A program made the position numbers and the translations under genes. Below the pieces are notes generated by a model that was given only the letters and a program-made list of their open reading frames with translations, was not told where the DNA came from and made no database searches. A stretch of DNA of 64,000 nucleotides from Cytobacillus massiliigabonensis (GTDB lineage Bacteria > Bacillota > Bacilli > Bacillales > Cytobacillaceae). This document shows, one piece after another, positions 52,408 through 60,289 of the stretch. The number at the start of each line of letters is the position of its first letter. Positions within the stretch are counted from its first letter, which is position 1. Location of the stretch: positions 118,322 to 182,321 of the forward strand of contig NZ_LT904903.1 of the NCBI RefSeq assembly GCF_900199725.1, given 5' to 3'.

Positions 52408-53238
52408 ATGTTAACAAGTTTGCAGGATACAGTTACATTAAATAATGGTGTAAAAATGCCTTGGGTAGGTTTGGGTGTCTTTAAAGTGGAAGATGGACAG
52501 GTTGTTGTGGATTCAGTGAAATCTGCAATTAAGAATGGATATCGCAGCATTGATACGGCTTCTTATTATAATAATGAAAAAGGTGTAGGGCAGGGAATTA
52601 AGGAATCAGGTGTACCTAGAGAAGAACTGTTTATTACCTCAAAGGTGTGGAATTCTGATCAAGGGTATGAATCAACCTTAAAATCATTCGAATTAAGTCT
52701 TACCAAACTTGGTTTAGAGTATCTTGATCTTTATCTTATTCACTGGCCGGTAAAAGGGAAGTATAAAGAAACATGGAAAGCGTTAGAAAAAGTATATAAG
52801 GAGGGGAAAGTAAGGGCTATTGGTGTAAGTAATTTCAATATCCACCATTTGGAAGACCTACTAATAGATTGTGAGATTAAACCAGCCATCAATCAAGTGG
52901 AGTACCATCCGCATTTAACTCAGGTAGAGCTACAAGAATTTTGTAAGCAAAATGGAATCCAGCTGGAAGCTTGGTCACCCTTAAAAAAGGGTCTTCTTCT
53001 TAATGATCCAACGATTGTCAATATTGCTGCTAGCCATAAAAAAGCTCCTTCACAAGTGATATTACGCTGGGATCTGCAAAATAAAGTCATCACGATTCCC
53101 AAATCAATTAAAGAACATCGGATTATCGAAAATGCTGATATTTTTGATTTTCAGCTTTCTGAGGAAGAAATGGAAAAAATAAACTCCCTCAATCTAAATG
53201 AACGTACTGGAGCTGATCCCGATACCTTTAACTTTTAA
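52408..53238 (+). CDS. Aldo/keto reductase (YtbE-type)
   Basis: 276-aa AKR5-like reductase, full length. Tetrad Asp49 and Tyr54 (IDTASYYNN), Lys79 (TSKVWN), His112 (LIHWPVK); cofactor segment ITIPKSIKEHRIIENADIFDF near the end. Reduces aldehydes or keto sugars with NADPH. ATG follows AAGGAAGGGG. A truncated paralogue sits at 51033. Likely co-transcribed with the xylulokinase-like gene 23 bases on. Confidence 0.92.
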   Translation: MLTSLQDTVTLNNGVKMPWVGLGVFKVEDGQVVVDSVKSAIKNGYRSIDTASYYNNEKGVGQGIKESGVPREELFITSKVWNSDQGYESTLKSFELSLTKLGLEYLDLYLIHWPVKGKYKETWKALEKVYKEGKVRAIGVSNFNIHHLEDLLIDCEIKPAINQVEYHPHLTQVELQEFCKQNGIQLEAWSPLKKGLLLNDPTIVNIAASHKKAPSQVILRWDLQNKVITIPKSIKEHRIIENADIFDFQLSEEEMEKINSLNLNERTGADPDTFNF

Positions 53239-53261
53239 TGGATCGTTAAGGAGTGAAAAGG

Positions 53262-54758
53262 ATGAAATACGTAATCGGGATTGATTTAGGAACGAGTGCA
53301 GTCAAGGCAATTTTAATTAATCAGTCCGGTGAATTGATAGCGGAAGCTTCGTATTCCTATCCACTTATTCAAAAAAGAGCGGGGTATAGTGAACAGGATC
53401 CTGCTGAGTGGGTTAGACAAACAATAAAGGCCATTGCGGATATAATGGCGAAGTTTAAAGGTAATCCTAGCGATATCGAAGGAATTAGTTACTCCGGACA
53501 AATGCATGGGCTAGTATTATTAGATAAGGATTTTCAACTATTACGTCCTGCGATTCTTTGGAATGACACAAGAACAAGTTCCCAATGTAAATCAATTATT
53601 AAGGAATTTGGAACGGAGATTTTGGCTATCTCAAAAAATTCAGTAGTAGAAGGCTTCACCCTTCCTAAACTCTTATGGGTGAAAGAACATGAACCTGATA
53701 TTTTTAAACAATCAGCCGTATTCCTACTACCTAAGGATTATATTCGCTATTGGATGACAGGAAAAATTCATACTGACTATTCTGATGCAGCAGGAACTCT
53801 TCTTTTAGATATAGTAAACAAGGAATGGAATGCGGAGATTCTTAATAAATTTAATATTCCCGAAACACTGTGTCCACCGCTGTTGGAGTCTCATGAACTT
53901 GTCGGCACAGTAAAACCAGAAGTTGCCAATCTATTAGGGTTTGCAGCCCAAACGAAAGTGTTTGCTGGAGGTGCTGATAACGCCTGTGGAGCAATTGGGG
54001 CGGGGATTTTGTCACCAGATACAACATTATGTAGTATTGGCACATCAGGGGTTATTCTTTCCTATGAATCGAATAAAGAAACAGAATATCAAGGCAGGCT
54101 TCACTTTTTTAATCATGGAAAGGAAGACGCCTTTTATTCTATGGGCGTAACCTTAGCTGCTGGTCAAAGTCTAACTTGGTTTAAAAACACATTTGCAGAA
54201 AATGAAACTTTTAATCAACTAATAGAAGGGATTGATGAGATTCCAGTTGGTTCAGATGGATTAATCTTTACCCCCTATTTGTTTGGAGAAAGAACCCCTT
54301 ATCCGGATGCTATCATTCGTGGAAGTTTCATAGGAATGAACGGTGCCCATCATAGATCGCATTTTGTTCGTGCTGTGATGGAGGGAGTCACTTTTTCCCT
54401 AAACGAATCTATTTCCCTTTTTCGTCAAAAAGGAAAACGGGTGGATACAATTATTTCTGTTGGTGGTGGAGCAAAAAATGACAGTTGGTTGCAAATGCAG
54501 GCTGATATCTTTAATGCCCGTATAGTAAAGCTGAAAAATGAACAAGGACCTAGTTTAGGTGCTGCAATGTTAGCCGCATATGGAGTTGGATGGTTTCCTT
54601 CATTGAATGAATGTGCCAAGAAATTTATTATTTATACTAAGGATTTTCACCCTCAAAAGGATCAAGTTGAACAATACCAATCGTTATTTGAAGTCTATCA
54701 AATGGTGTATTCTCATACAAAGGAAATCAACGAGAAATTAATCCAGTTTCGCTCATAA
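53262..54758 (+). CDS. FGGY-family carbohydrate kinase, xylulokinase-like
   Basis: 498-aa kinase, the typical XylB length. Phosphate-1 loop IGIDLGTSAVKAILI, SYSGQMHGLVLLD and WNDTRTSSQC in the first domain, catalytic Asp in FAGGADNACGAIGAG, and ISVGGGAKNDSWLQMQADIF in the second. Phosphorylates D-xylulose or a similar ketose. ATG 53262 has AAGGAG eight bases upstream; GTG 53253 is too close to it. Last gene of the locus; a pentose or ketose branch joining the sugar-acid path is suggested. Confidence 0.9.
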   Translation: MKYVIGIDLGTSAVKAILINQSGELIAEASYSYPLIQKRAGYSEQDPAEWVRQTIKAIADIMAKFKGNPSDIEGISYSGQMHGLVLLDKDFQLLRPAILWNDTRTSSQCKSIIKEFGTEILAISKNSVVEGFTLPKLLWVKEHEPDIFKQSAVFLLPKDYIRYWMTGKIHTDYSDAAGTLLLDIVNKEWNAEILNKFNIPETLCPPLLESHELVGTVKPEVANLLGFAAQTKVFAGGADNACGAIGAGILSPDTTLCSIGTSGVILSYESNKETEYQGRLHFFNHGKEDAFYSMGVTLAAGQSLTWFKNTFAENETFNQLIEGIDEIPVGSDGLIFTPYLFGERTPYPDAIIRGSFIGMNGAHHRSHFVRAVMEGVTFSLNESISLFRQKGKRVDTIISVGGGAKNDSWLQMQADIFNARIVKLKNEQGPSLGAAMLAAYGVGWFPSLNECAKKFIIYTKDFHPQKDQVEQYQSLFEVYQMVYSHTKEINEKLIQFRS

Positions 54759-55184
54759 CATAATTTCTAATTCCGGCACCTGGGATAACCCTAAAGATAA
54801 GTTAAGGTAATCTATTCTAGTCACCAATAACTCTTAGATATCACCAGCAGCAACCTTAGAGAGATGGTCATCAAATTGTGTATCAGTTTTCTTATGATAC
54901 AGAATAACTAAAATTAAGAACTACATTGAATTGGCAAAAGATATAAGTTATATACGATAGATAAGATTGTTGTAAATGAGTTATGCAGTTTCCTGACTCT
55001 ACTCATCTAGGTTGACTCGACTTTGGCGACATTCTTTTCCTTGCCTTTAACTTTATTCAAAGAGAATGCTGCCCGACTTAATATAAGAAGAACACGGTGC
55101 GGGAGCACGATGTTCTTCTTCTTGTCTTTAAAAGTTATGTATAGAAATAATGTAAAATAATATACAGAACGATACGTATATAAT
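54759..55184. other. Gap with dispersed element, no gene
   Basis: No reading frame of note and no clear terminator for the kinase gene. It holds the left direct repeat and the second copy of the AAGAAGAACAC element. Confidence 0.5.
55071..55120 (+). repeat. AAGAAGAACAC element copy 2; left direct repeat of cassette
   Basis: 25-base repeat 55071-55095 (GCCCGACTTAAT, two bases, AAGAAGAACAC) matches 56987-57011 at 22 of 25 positions, same orientation. It continues into a hairpin AAGAAGAACA / TGTTCTTCTT whose 36-base core is identical to the one at 40363. Confidence 0.82.
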
Positions 55185-55466
55185 TTAATTTCCTATGACT
55201 TCCCTTGGTTCGATAGAAAACAATTCATCGACTGTTGCCCCTAGAAATTCTGCCATTGCCAAAGCAACCACTACAGATGGATTGTAATTATTAGCTTTAA
55301 TGAGGGCGACCGTATTCACCGTTACTCCCATATAAGCAGCCATCTCTTTATATAAATCTTGTAATGTCAAAGACTGATTGCGTTCAATTGTAAGTTTAGC
55401 CTGTTTAACTCTTAAATACCTGTCTAAGTTATTTTTTAATTTGAATGGATATTCTCTTCTAGCCAT
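55185..55466 (-). CDS. XRE-like DNA-binding protein A
   Basis: 93-aa protein with one HTH of the XRE type: LTLQDLYKEMAAYMGVTVNTVALIKANNYNPSVVVALAMAEFLGATVDELFSIE (about residues 33-86). The TVDELF ending is the standard XRE helix 5. Upstream residues are basic (MARREYPFKLKNNLDRYLRVKQAK). Clearly related to protein B next door. ATG follows GGAGG. Third gene of a leftward operon with B and a 300-aa unknown. Confidence 0.78.
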   Translation of the reverse strand: MARREYPFKLKNNLDRYLRVKQAKLTIERNQSLTLQDLYKEMAAYMGVTVNTVALIKANNYNPSVVVALAMAEFLGATVDELFSIEPREVIGN

Positions 55467-55499
55467 AAAAAGACCTCCGTATGTATTGTCTAATCAATT

Positions 55500-55802
55500 C
55501 TACCCATTGGTACCCGTTTTAATTTTTTGATCTTCCTTTAGTTTAAATATTTCTTCCACAGGTACTTGAAAGTATTCAGCAATCTTCAATGCAACGGGTA
55601 AGGAAGGTTGATTTACGCCCCTCTTAATCATTAATATGGAATCCCTAGTTACTTGGCAATAATCAGCTAAATCCTGCTCTACCTCTCTTATCAGGACATT
55701 TAATCCATTCTTTTCAGCAACCTTTTCTGCTTTTTTAATATTAATGTAGTGACGCAGAGTGTTAGTTGTCGAGTATGTGTATACTGCATTTCTAGATGAC
55801 AT
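55500..55802 (-). CDS. XRE-like DNA-binding protein B
   Basis: 100-aa protein with the same layout as protein A: LRHYINIKKAEKVAEKNG, then LIREVEQDLADYCQVTRDSILMIKRGVNQPSLPVALKIAEYFQVPVEEIF. The Q-D-L-A-D-Y...S-I-L-M-I...Q-P-S-L segment is a good XRE HTH. ATG 55802 follows AAAAGGAG; the longer TTG frame starts upstream of that site. Probably controls the consensus promoter at 56787. Confidence 0.82.
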   Translation of the reverse strand: MSSRNAVYTYSTTNTLRHYINIKKAEKVAEKNGLNVLIREVEQDLADYCQVTRDSILMIKRGVNQPSLPVALKIAEYFQVPVEEIFKLKEDQKIKTGTNG

Positions 55803-55834
55803 TGCAGATTCTCCTTTTCCCAATTAGTTGTCTT

Positions 55835-56737
55835 TTATATATTTTGTTTCTTTACATCTTCTAAAAGAAATGGCAACTGTTTATTTATCATTTGTCTAAT
55901 AATAAAGTCATTATTAATCCCTTTTTTCTTCTCAAAATGACTTAATGAAACAATAGAATCATTACCTGTCCGATTATACACCTCTACAAAACACATCAGT
56001 TGTATCTGATTATTATTCACACCTATTAATAGCCCAAAATCCTCATCATAAATAGCTTGTTTTTCTGATTCAGTCATTTTCTCTAAACTTCCGCCTGTTA
56101 AAAAATAACCCAAGAGCTTTTCCGAAATATCATTTATTAATACTAGATTAAGAATTAATTGGAAATCTTGTATTCCTTCTGTATCCATTTCAAAAGCAAC
56201 TTCGCCATATCGAATGATTGGTTTTACTTCAGTATTTACCATTTTATTTTCTCCGTCTTCTATTGAGACTGGGGTAAACGCTCTATTTGAAGATTTATAT
56301 AAAGGGCTAAAAAGATTTTGAATAAATTCGTTATTTGAGTTTTCATCTTTTGTAAGCTGTTTGGACTCTCTGACTTTACTCAATTCTTTATTTAAATCTA
56401 CTGTGATTATTTTTGAACTTGTATCATATGAAGCAAAATATTTACTTGTCGTTTCTATATTTATATTTGTTTTAAATTGAAGAAAACGAATGAATTCTTT
56501 GCATGTAATGCGAATCGGTTTCCCTTCTTTAATACCATCAGGAATACTATAAGAATCCTCTTCATTTTGATCCACTATTTGAATTAATAACTGATTAGAA
56601 TCCTCTGATATACCAAATCGAACTTTTTCTCCGCCTTTTAAATATTGAGTAGCAGCTTGGCTTAAAGTAATCCCGTAAGAAGCAATAGATATCGTTAACA
56701 TTCCTTGTTGTGGTGAAAACCAACTAATCCCTGTCAT
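55835..56737 (-). CDS. Protein of unknown function, 300 aa
   Basis: Not recognised. No signal peptide or membrane helix. The first 115 residues look like a beta-rich domain (GMLTISIASYGITLSQAATQ, EKVRFGISEDSNQLLIQIV, GKPIRITCKEFIRFLQF), followed by a charged, Asn/Ser-rich linker (KVRESKQLTKDENSNNEF) and an alpha/beta C-terminal domain with QDFQLILNLVLINDISEKLL and QIQLMCFVEVYNRTG, ending DFIIRQMINKQLPFLLEDVKK. Start ATG follows AAAGGGAG. First gene of the operon, directly behind a perfect promoter, before two XRE-like genes 33 bases on. Its AT content is higher than that of the flanking catabolic genes. Role unknown. Confidence 0.75.
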   Translation of the reverse strand: MTGISWFSPQQGMLTISIASYGITLSQAATQYLKGGEKVRFGISEDSNQLLIQIVDQNEEDSYSIPDGIKEGKPIRITCKEFIRFLQFKTNINIETTSKYFASYDTSSKIITVDLNKELSKVRESKQLTKDENSNNEFIQNLFSPLYKSSNRAFTPVSIEDGENKMVNTEVKPIIRYGEVAFEMDTEGIQDFQLILNLVLINDISEKLLGYFLTGGSLEKMTESEKQAIYDEDFGLLIGVNNNQIQLMCFVEVYNRTGNDSIVSLSHFEKKKGINNDFIIRQMINKQLPFLLEDVKKQNI

Positions 56738-56786
56738 AAGAGCATCTCCCTTTTTATGTATCTGATTTTCGTCCTTTGTTAATTAA

Positions 56787-56815
56787 ATTATACCGATTTT
56801 TATCGATTTTGTCAA
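56787..56815 (-). promoter_or_regulatory. Consensus sigma-A promoter of the XRE cassette
   Basis: Minus strand TTGACA (plus 56810-56815), 17-base spacer, TATAAT (plus 56787-56792): a perfect match. The spacer has a direct repeat CGATTTTTATCGATTTT (plus strand), a possible repressor site. It reads into the 300-aa gene 50 bases away. Confidence 0.85.
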
Positions 56816-56929
56816 TTATATTATAAAATTATATTTATTTTATATTGATTTTGTATCATAACTAATAAAAATATAAAATGAAGAGATTAACGAAATGCTT
56901 GAAACTATTCTGTTGGGCAGGGGAAGTGG

Positions 56930-57011
56930 AAAGAATCGGGCACTCTAATAAAAAGAATGCAGCAGCAAGTTCTCCCCTCAATATTTGCCTGACTTAATGA
57001 AAGAAGAACAC
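56930..57011 (+). repeat. AAGAAGAACAC element copy 3 (half); right direct repeat of cassette
   Basis: Contains GGCACTCTAATAAAAAGAAT and GCAGCAGCAAG, matching the region upstream of copy 1, then the 25-base direct repeat 56987-57011 shared with 55071. The hairpin's right arm is missing. Its position just outside the cassette mirrors the left copy. Confidence 0.75.
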
Positions 57012-57140
57012 AGGGAGAATAGAAACTTAGGAGGCAACACCATAAAAAGAGTTACTATAGATGATATGGTTCTCTTTTGGCAATATGATATGATACTCCT
57101 AGTAGTCTATTCACTACAATACGAGATTAGGAGAAGTAAG

Positions 57141-58118
57141 ATGAAAAAATGGATAGTATGTTTATTGTTGTTAGCCTCTAGTTTACTATTCCCTTTTAAC
57201 GCACTAGGGAAAACAGCACCGCAGCTCGAAGGTAGTAATGTTTTATCTAGCTCTTTTGCTGAAAAGGACGGAAACATTTATTATCTAAACAACTACACTT
57301 TGCCGGGGAAAAAAAGCGGAATTTATAAAATGAGCAAGGATTTAAAAAAGGCTACTCTTATAAAACAAGGGTTATTTTCAAACATCAAAGTTTACAAAAA
57401 TAGTATGTTTGTGTTTAATGACGATAGTTCTAAACTTCAACAAATGTCATTTAAAGGAAAAGTAATTAAGGAATACTCAAGAGTAAATAATTCATCCTAT
57501 GTAATTAATAAAGATAAAATTTATTACATAGGAGCAGATGGATTCTTCCAAATAAATATAGATGGAACTAAAAATACATTTATTTATGAACCACAAGGTA
57601 CTGTTCAGGAATTTACGATAAACAATGGTTGGATTTATTTTGTTTATGATATCTTCTTAGGCGATGAAGAAGAAGGGGATTATACAATCGATGAATACTT
57701 CGCTAAAGTCCCGATAAATGGGACGGATGAAGAATCTGTATTATTAGACAACATAAATAATATTGATTCGATTATCATTAGAAATGGTTTTATTTATGCT
57801 GTAATTCATAAGTATGCTGACGAGAATGGCAGAAACTTATTCCGTATGGATTTAGATGGAAAAAACATTAAAAAGATTTCATCTTCTAATGTATCTTCAG
57901 CGTTCATAGATTCGAAATATATCTATTTTGAATATAACACATTTGATGAAAAGCAATATTTATATAAAATGACGGTAGACGGAAAGAATAAGAAAAGAAT
58001 AGCAATGATTCCAGGCACTGTATCAAATATTGAATATTTAAATGGTGCATTTTATATGGAAATCCAACGGCTTCCGGCATCTTATACTATGGAATTATTT
58101 AAAGTATCCATTAAGTAG
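57141..58118 (+). CDS. Secreted DUF5050-like beta-propeller protein
   Basis: 325-aa exported protein. Signal peptide MKKWIVCLLLLASSLLFPFN-ALG, no lipobox. The rest is repeated YWTD-like blades: GNIYYLNNY...GIYKMSKDLK, DKIYYIGADGFFQINIDGTKN, GWIYFVYDIF, GFIYAVIHKYADENGRNLFRMDLDGKN, KYIYFEYNTFDEKQYLYKMTVDGKN. Matches the DUF5050 class, probably a ligand-binding or structural domain; function unknown. ATG 57141 follows TTAGGAGAAG; the longer frame starts inside a dispersed repeat. Confidence 0.83.
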   Translation: MKKWIVCLLLLASSLLFPFNALGKTAPQLEGSNVLSSSFAEKDGNIYYLNNYTLPGKKSGIYKMSKDLKKATLIKQGLFSNIKVYKNSMFVFNDDSSKLQQMSFKGKVIKEYSRVNNSSYVINKDKIYYIGADGFFQINIDGTKNTFIYEPQGTVQEFTINNGWIYFVYDIFLGDEEEGDYTIDEYFAKVPINGTDEESVLLDNINNIDSIIIRNGFIYAVIHKYADENGRNLFRMDLDGKNIKKISSSNVSSAFIDSKYIYFEYNTFDEKQYLYKMTVDGKNKKRIAMIPGTVSNIEYLNGAFYMEIQRLPASYTMELFKVSIK

Positions 58119-58197
58119 AATCCTAAACGATTATCTTAGCCACGTTCATTGTAAGCCCGAGTTATCAAAATAAGTAACCATTCTATACTCGCAAATT

Positions 58198-58240
58198 GCC
58201 GTATATTTTGTTTTCTTTTATAGAAATATACGGCTTGTTT
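58198..58240 (+). terminator. Rho-independent terminator
   Basis: GCCGTATATTT / AAATATACGGC with a 15-base loop, then TTGTTTAATTTATTT. About 80 bases after the propeller gene. Confidence 0.75.
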
Positions 58241-58469
58241 AATTTATTTCCTGCTTTCTGTCAGAGTTAGATTGAGGGAAAGTAAGATTGACAAAGAAGA
58301 TATTGAAATATCAAAGAAAAACTTAAAATAAAATGAGATATGTTAATGACAATGTAATTCCGCCTGCAGGCGATTTTTTTAATTTAAATTTAGCTAATTT
58401 TCCAAAAAGATTTTGCAAATGATATTTGAGGATGCTGTATGAAAGTAATATCAAGGGATTTAACGGTGG

Positions 58470-58522
58470 ACTATAAGAAAAATAGTGCTAACTATAAACA
58501 TTTCTGAAGGGAACTATAAACG
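58470..58522 (+). promoter_or_regulatory. Three phased ACTATAA direct repeats
   Basis: ACTATAAG at 58470, ACTATAAAC at 58491 and ACTATAAAC at 58513: spacings of 21 and 22 bases, two helical turns each. They lie about 90 bases before the ABC transporter start and upstream of a weak -10 (TATGAT near 58570). Candidate activator sites. Confidence 0.6.
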
Positions 58523-58606
58523 TAAGAAACATGTAAGGAATGCGAAAGAAAAAAGATACTTTCCCTGCTTATGATAGGAGTAGAAGGATTAAGGGAGGTC
58601 ACTTGA

Positions 58607-59530
58607 ATGGAATACGTTGTTCGAACAAGTGGATTAACGAAAATTGTAAAAGGGAAAGCGCTTGTGTCTAATGTAAATCTTCATATTAAAAAAGGGGAAA
58701 TATATGGTTTTCTTGGGCAAAATGGTGCTGGGAAGACAACGATCATGAAATTGCTAACTGGATTATTAAGCCCAACAGCAGGTGAAATAGAATTATTTGG
58801 CCAGAAGCTTACAGAAGCCTCAAAGGCTAGTTTGAAACGGGTTGGGAGTATTATTGAGTATCCGGTCTTTTTTGAGCATTTAACAGCAATGGAGAATCTT
58901 CTGCTCCATTGTGAATATTTAGGTTTTTATGATAAGGCTGCAATTACACAGGCGTTGGATATGGTTCATTTACAGGGAATAGAGGATAAAATAGTGAAGG
59001 ACTTTTCACTTGGAATGAAGCAGCGTCTAGGGATAGCCCGTGCGATTATAACGAAGCCGGAGCTGATTATTTTAGATGAACCGACAAATGGTCTAGATCC
59101 GATTGGCATAAAGGATATACGTGATTTAATTAGGATGCTTAACAAGGAATACGGCATTTCTTTTCTGCTCTCTAGCCACATTTTAGGAGAAATGGAACAG
59201 GTCGTTGACCGGATTGGTGTGATTAATAAGGGGAAGCTTTTAAATGAAGTTACGTTAGCGGATATTCGGAAGCAGCGGACAGATTATATAGAGCTTGTGA
59301 CTCCTAATGTGGAAAAAGCGGTGTATTTGCTTGAAAATAAACTCCGCATTACTAACATGAAAATTATTCAAGGAAACAGAATTCGGATATACGATTTGAC
59401 CCGATCACAAAATGAACTTTCAAAGGTGTTAGTTCTGCACGATATTGTCATTGAAGAAATACAAAAACATACAAGCTCATTGGAAGACTTTTTCTATAAT
59501 CAAATACATGGGGGTGGGAATGTTGTTTAA
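58607..59530 (+). CDS. ABC transporter ATP-binding protein (BcrA-like)
   Basis: 307-aa exporter ATPase. Walker A GQNGAGKTT, Q-loop region VGSIIEYPVFFEHLTAMENL, signature FSLGMKQRLG, Walker B LIILDEPTNGLDP and switch His in LLSSHILGEMEQVVD. The IIEYPVF segment and size match ATPases of bacitracin/lantibiotic-immunity exporters. ATG follows AAGGGAGG. The permease gene overlaps its end by 11 bases. Confidence 0.92.
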   Translation: MEYVVRTSGLTKIVKGKALVSNVNLHIKKGEIYGFLGQNGAGKTTIMKLLTGLLSPTAGEIELFGQKLTEASKASLKRVGSIIEYPVFFEHLTAMENLLLHCEYLGFYDKAAITQALDMVHLQGIEDKIVKDFSLGMKQRLGIARAIITKPELIILDEPTNGLDPIGIKDIRDLIRMLNKEYGISFLLSSHILGEMEQVVDRIGVINKGKLLNEVTLADIRKQRTDYIELVTPNVEKAVYLLENKLRITNMKIIQGNRIRIYDLTRSQNELSKVLVLHDIVIEEIQKHTSSLEDFFYNQIHGGGNVV

Positions 59531-60206
59531 ACTAATGAAGCTGGAATGGGGGAAATTAAAACAAAAGTCTATTATTGGTGAAGTAGTTGTATATTTGCTT
59601 ATCGTGATGTTTTTACCGACATTTTTTATAAAAATGGTTATTGCTGATTTTGGTCAGAGCTATGCAGCAATGATCGAACTGATCTTGCCGATTCAGATGG
59701 GGTTTGTTCTTTTTGGCGCATCGCTCATTAATCAAGTAGTAATTGATGAATATAAGAATAAAACGATATCCCTATCATTTGGCTATCCAATGAGCCGGAA
59801 AAAACTTTTTATGGCAAAGGTGCTGTTTATCTCACTTTTTGTTTTTCTGGTGACGTTAGGATCCTTTTTGCTGACAGGTATAACCACCTATTTGATTGAT
59901 CAGGCATTTTCTACTATTAATGGGCAACCGACAAGTTCGGACATATCAACATTTTTCATTAAAATGTTCCTTCATTCTTTTATCATTACCCTTATCAGTC
60001 TAATTCCACTCTTTTTATTTGGATTATGGAAAAGAGCAACAATCCCGCTAGTCCTTTGTGCGATCTTTCTTATGCAATTTCAAAACTTTTCTTATCTTCT
60101 GAAGATGAATCTGAATCCAGATCTTGTGAATCTCGTGCTATGCATATTAGGCGCTGCAAGTGTGTATCTTTCCATTAAACTAGTCGATAAATTGGGGGAT
60201 ATTTAG
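59520..60206 (+). CDS. ABC-2 type permease (bacitracin/lantibiotic export-like)
   Basis: 228-aa membrane subunit with six helices (VVVYLLIVMFLPTFFI, MIELILPIQMGFVLFGASLI, VLFISLFVFLVTLGSFLLTG, MFLHSFIITLISLIPLFLFG, ATIPLVLCAIFLMQF, LVNLVLCILGAASVYLS). It starts with the MKLEWGKLK motif of this permease group. ATG 59520 follows GGGGGTGGGA inside the ATPase gene; the frame upstream of it is spurious. No regulator or kinase gene is adjacent, but phased repeats upstream suggest trans-acting control. Confidence 0.88.
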   Translation: MLFKLMKLEWGKLKQKSIIGEVVVYLLIVMFLPTFFIKMVIADFGQSYAAMIELILPIQMGFVLFGASLINQVVIDEYKNKTISLSFGYPMSRKKLFMAKVLFISLFVFLVTLGSFLLTGITTYLIDQAFSTINGQPTSSDISTFFIKMFLHSFIITLISLIPLFLFGLWKRATIPLVLCAIFLMQFQNFSYLLKMNLNPDLVNLVLCILGAASVYLSIKLVDKLGDI

Positions 60207-60240
60207 TGGGACAGAGGGTCAGAAACCTTGTCCCAGTTTT
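60207..60240. repeat. GGGACAGG dispersed hairpin repeat, site 5
   Basis: GTGGGACAGAGGGTCAG, then AAACCTTGTCCCAGTTTTT, right after the permease stop. Acts plausibly as terminator. Confidence 0.8.
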
Positions 60241-60289
60241 TAATAGGAACACTTTAGTATCATAGGTTTGACTTGCTTATTCAAGTAAA

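Larger units (their letters stand above)
58119..58606. other. Gap with terminator, short palindrome and phased repeats
   Basis: Contains the terminator at 58198, a CGCCTGCAGGCG palindrome followed by ATTTTTTT (58361-58380), and three ACTATAA repeats. A 22-codon frame at 58440 has no ribosome site and is not called. Confidence 0.5.

Noticed and set aside
58440-58508. 22-codon frame before the ABC exporter
   Set aside because: No ribosome site; the sequence is better explained by the phased ACTATAA repeats.
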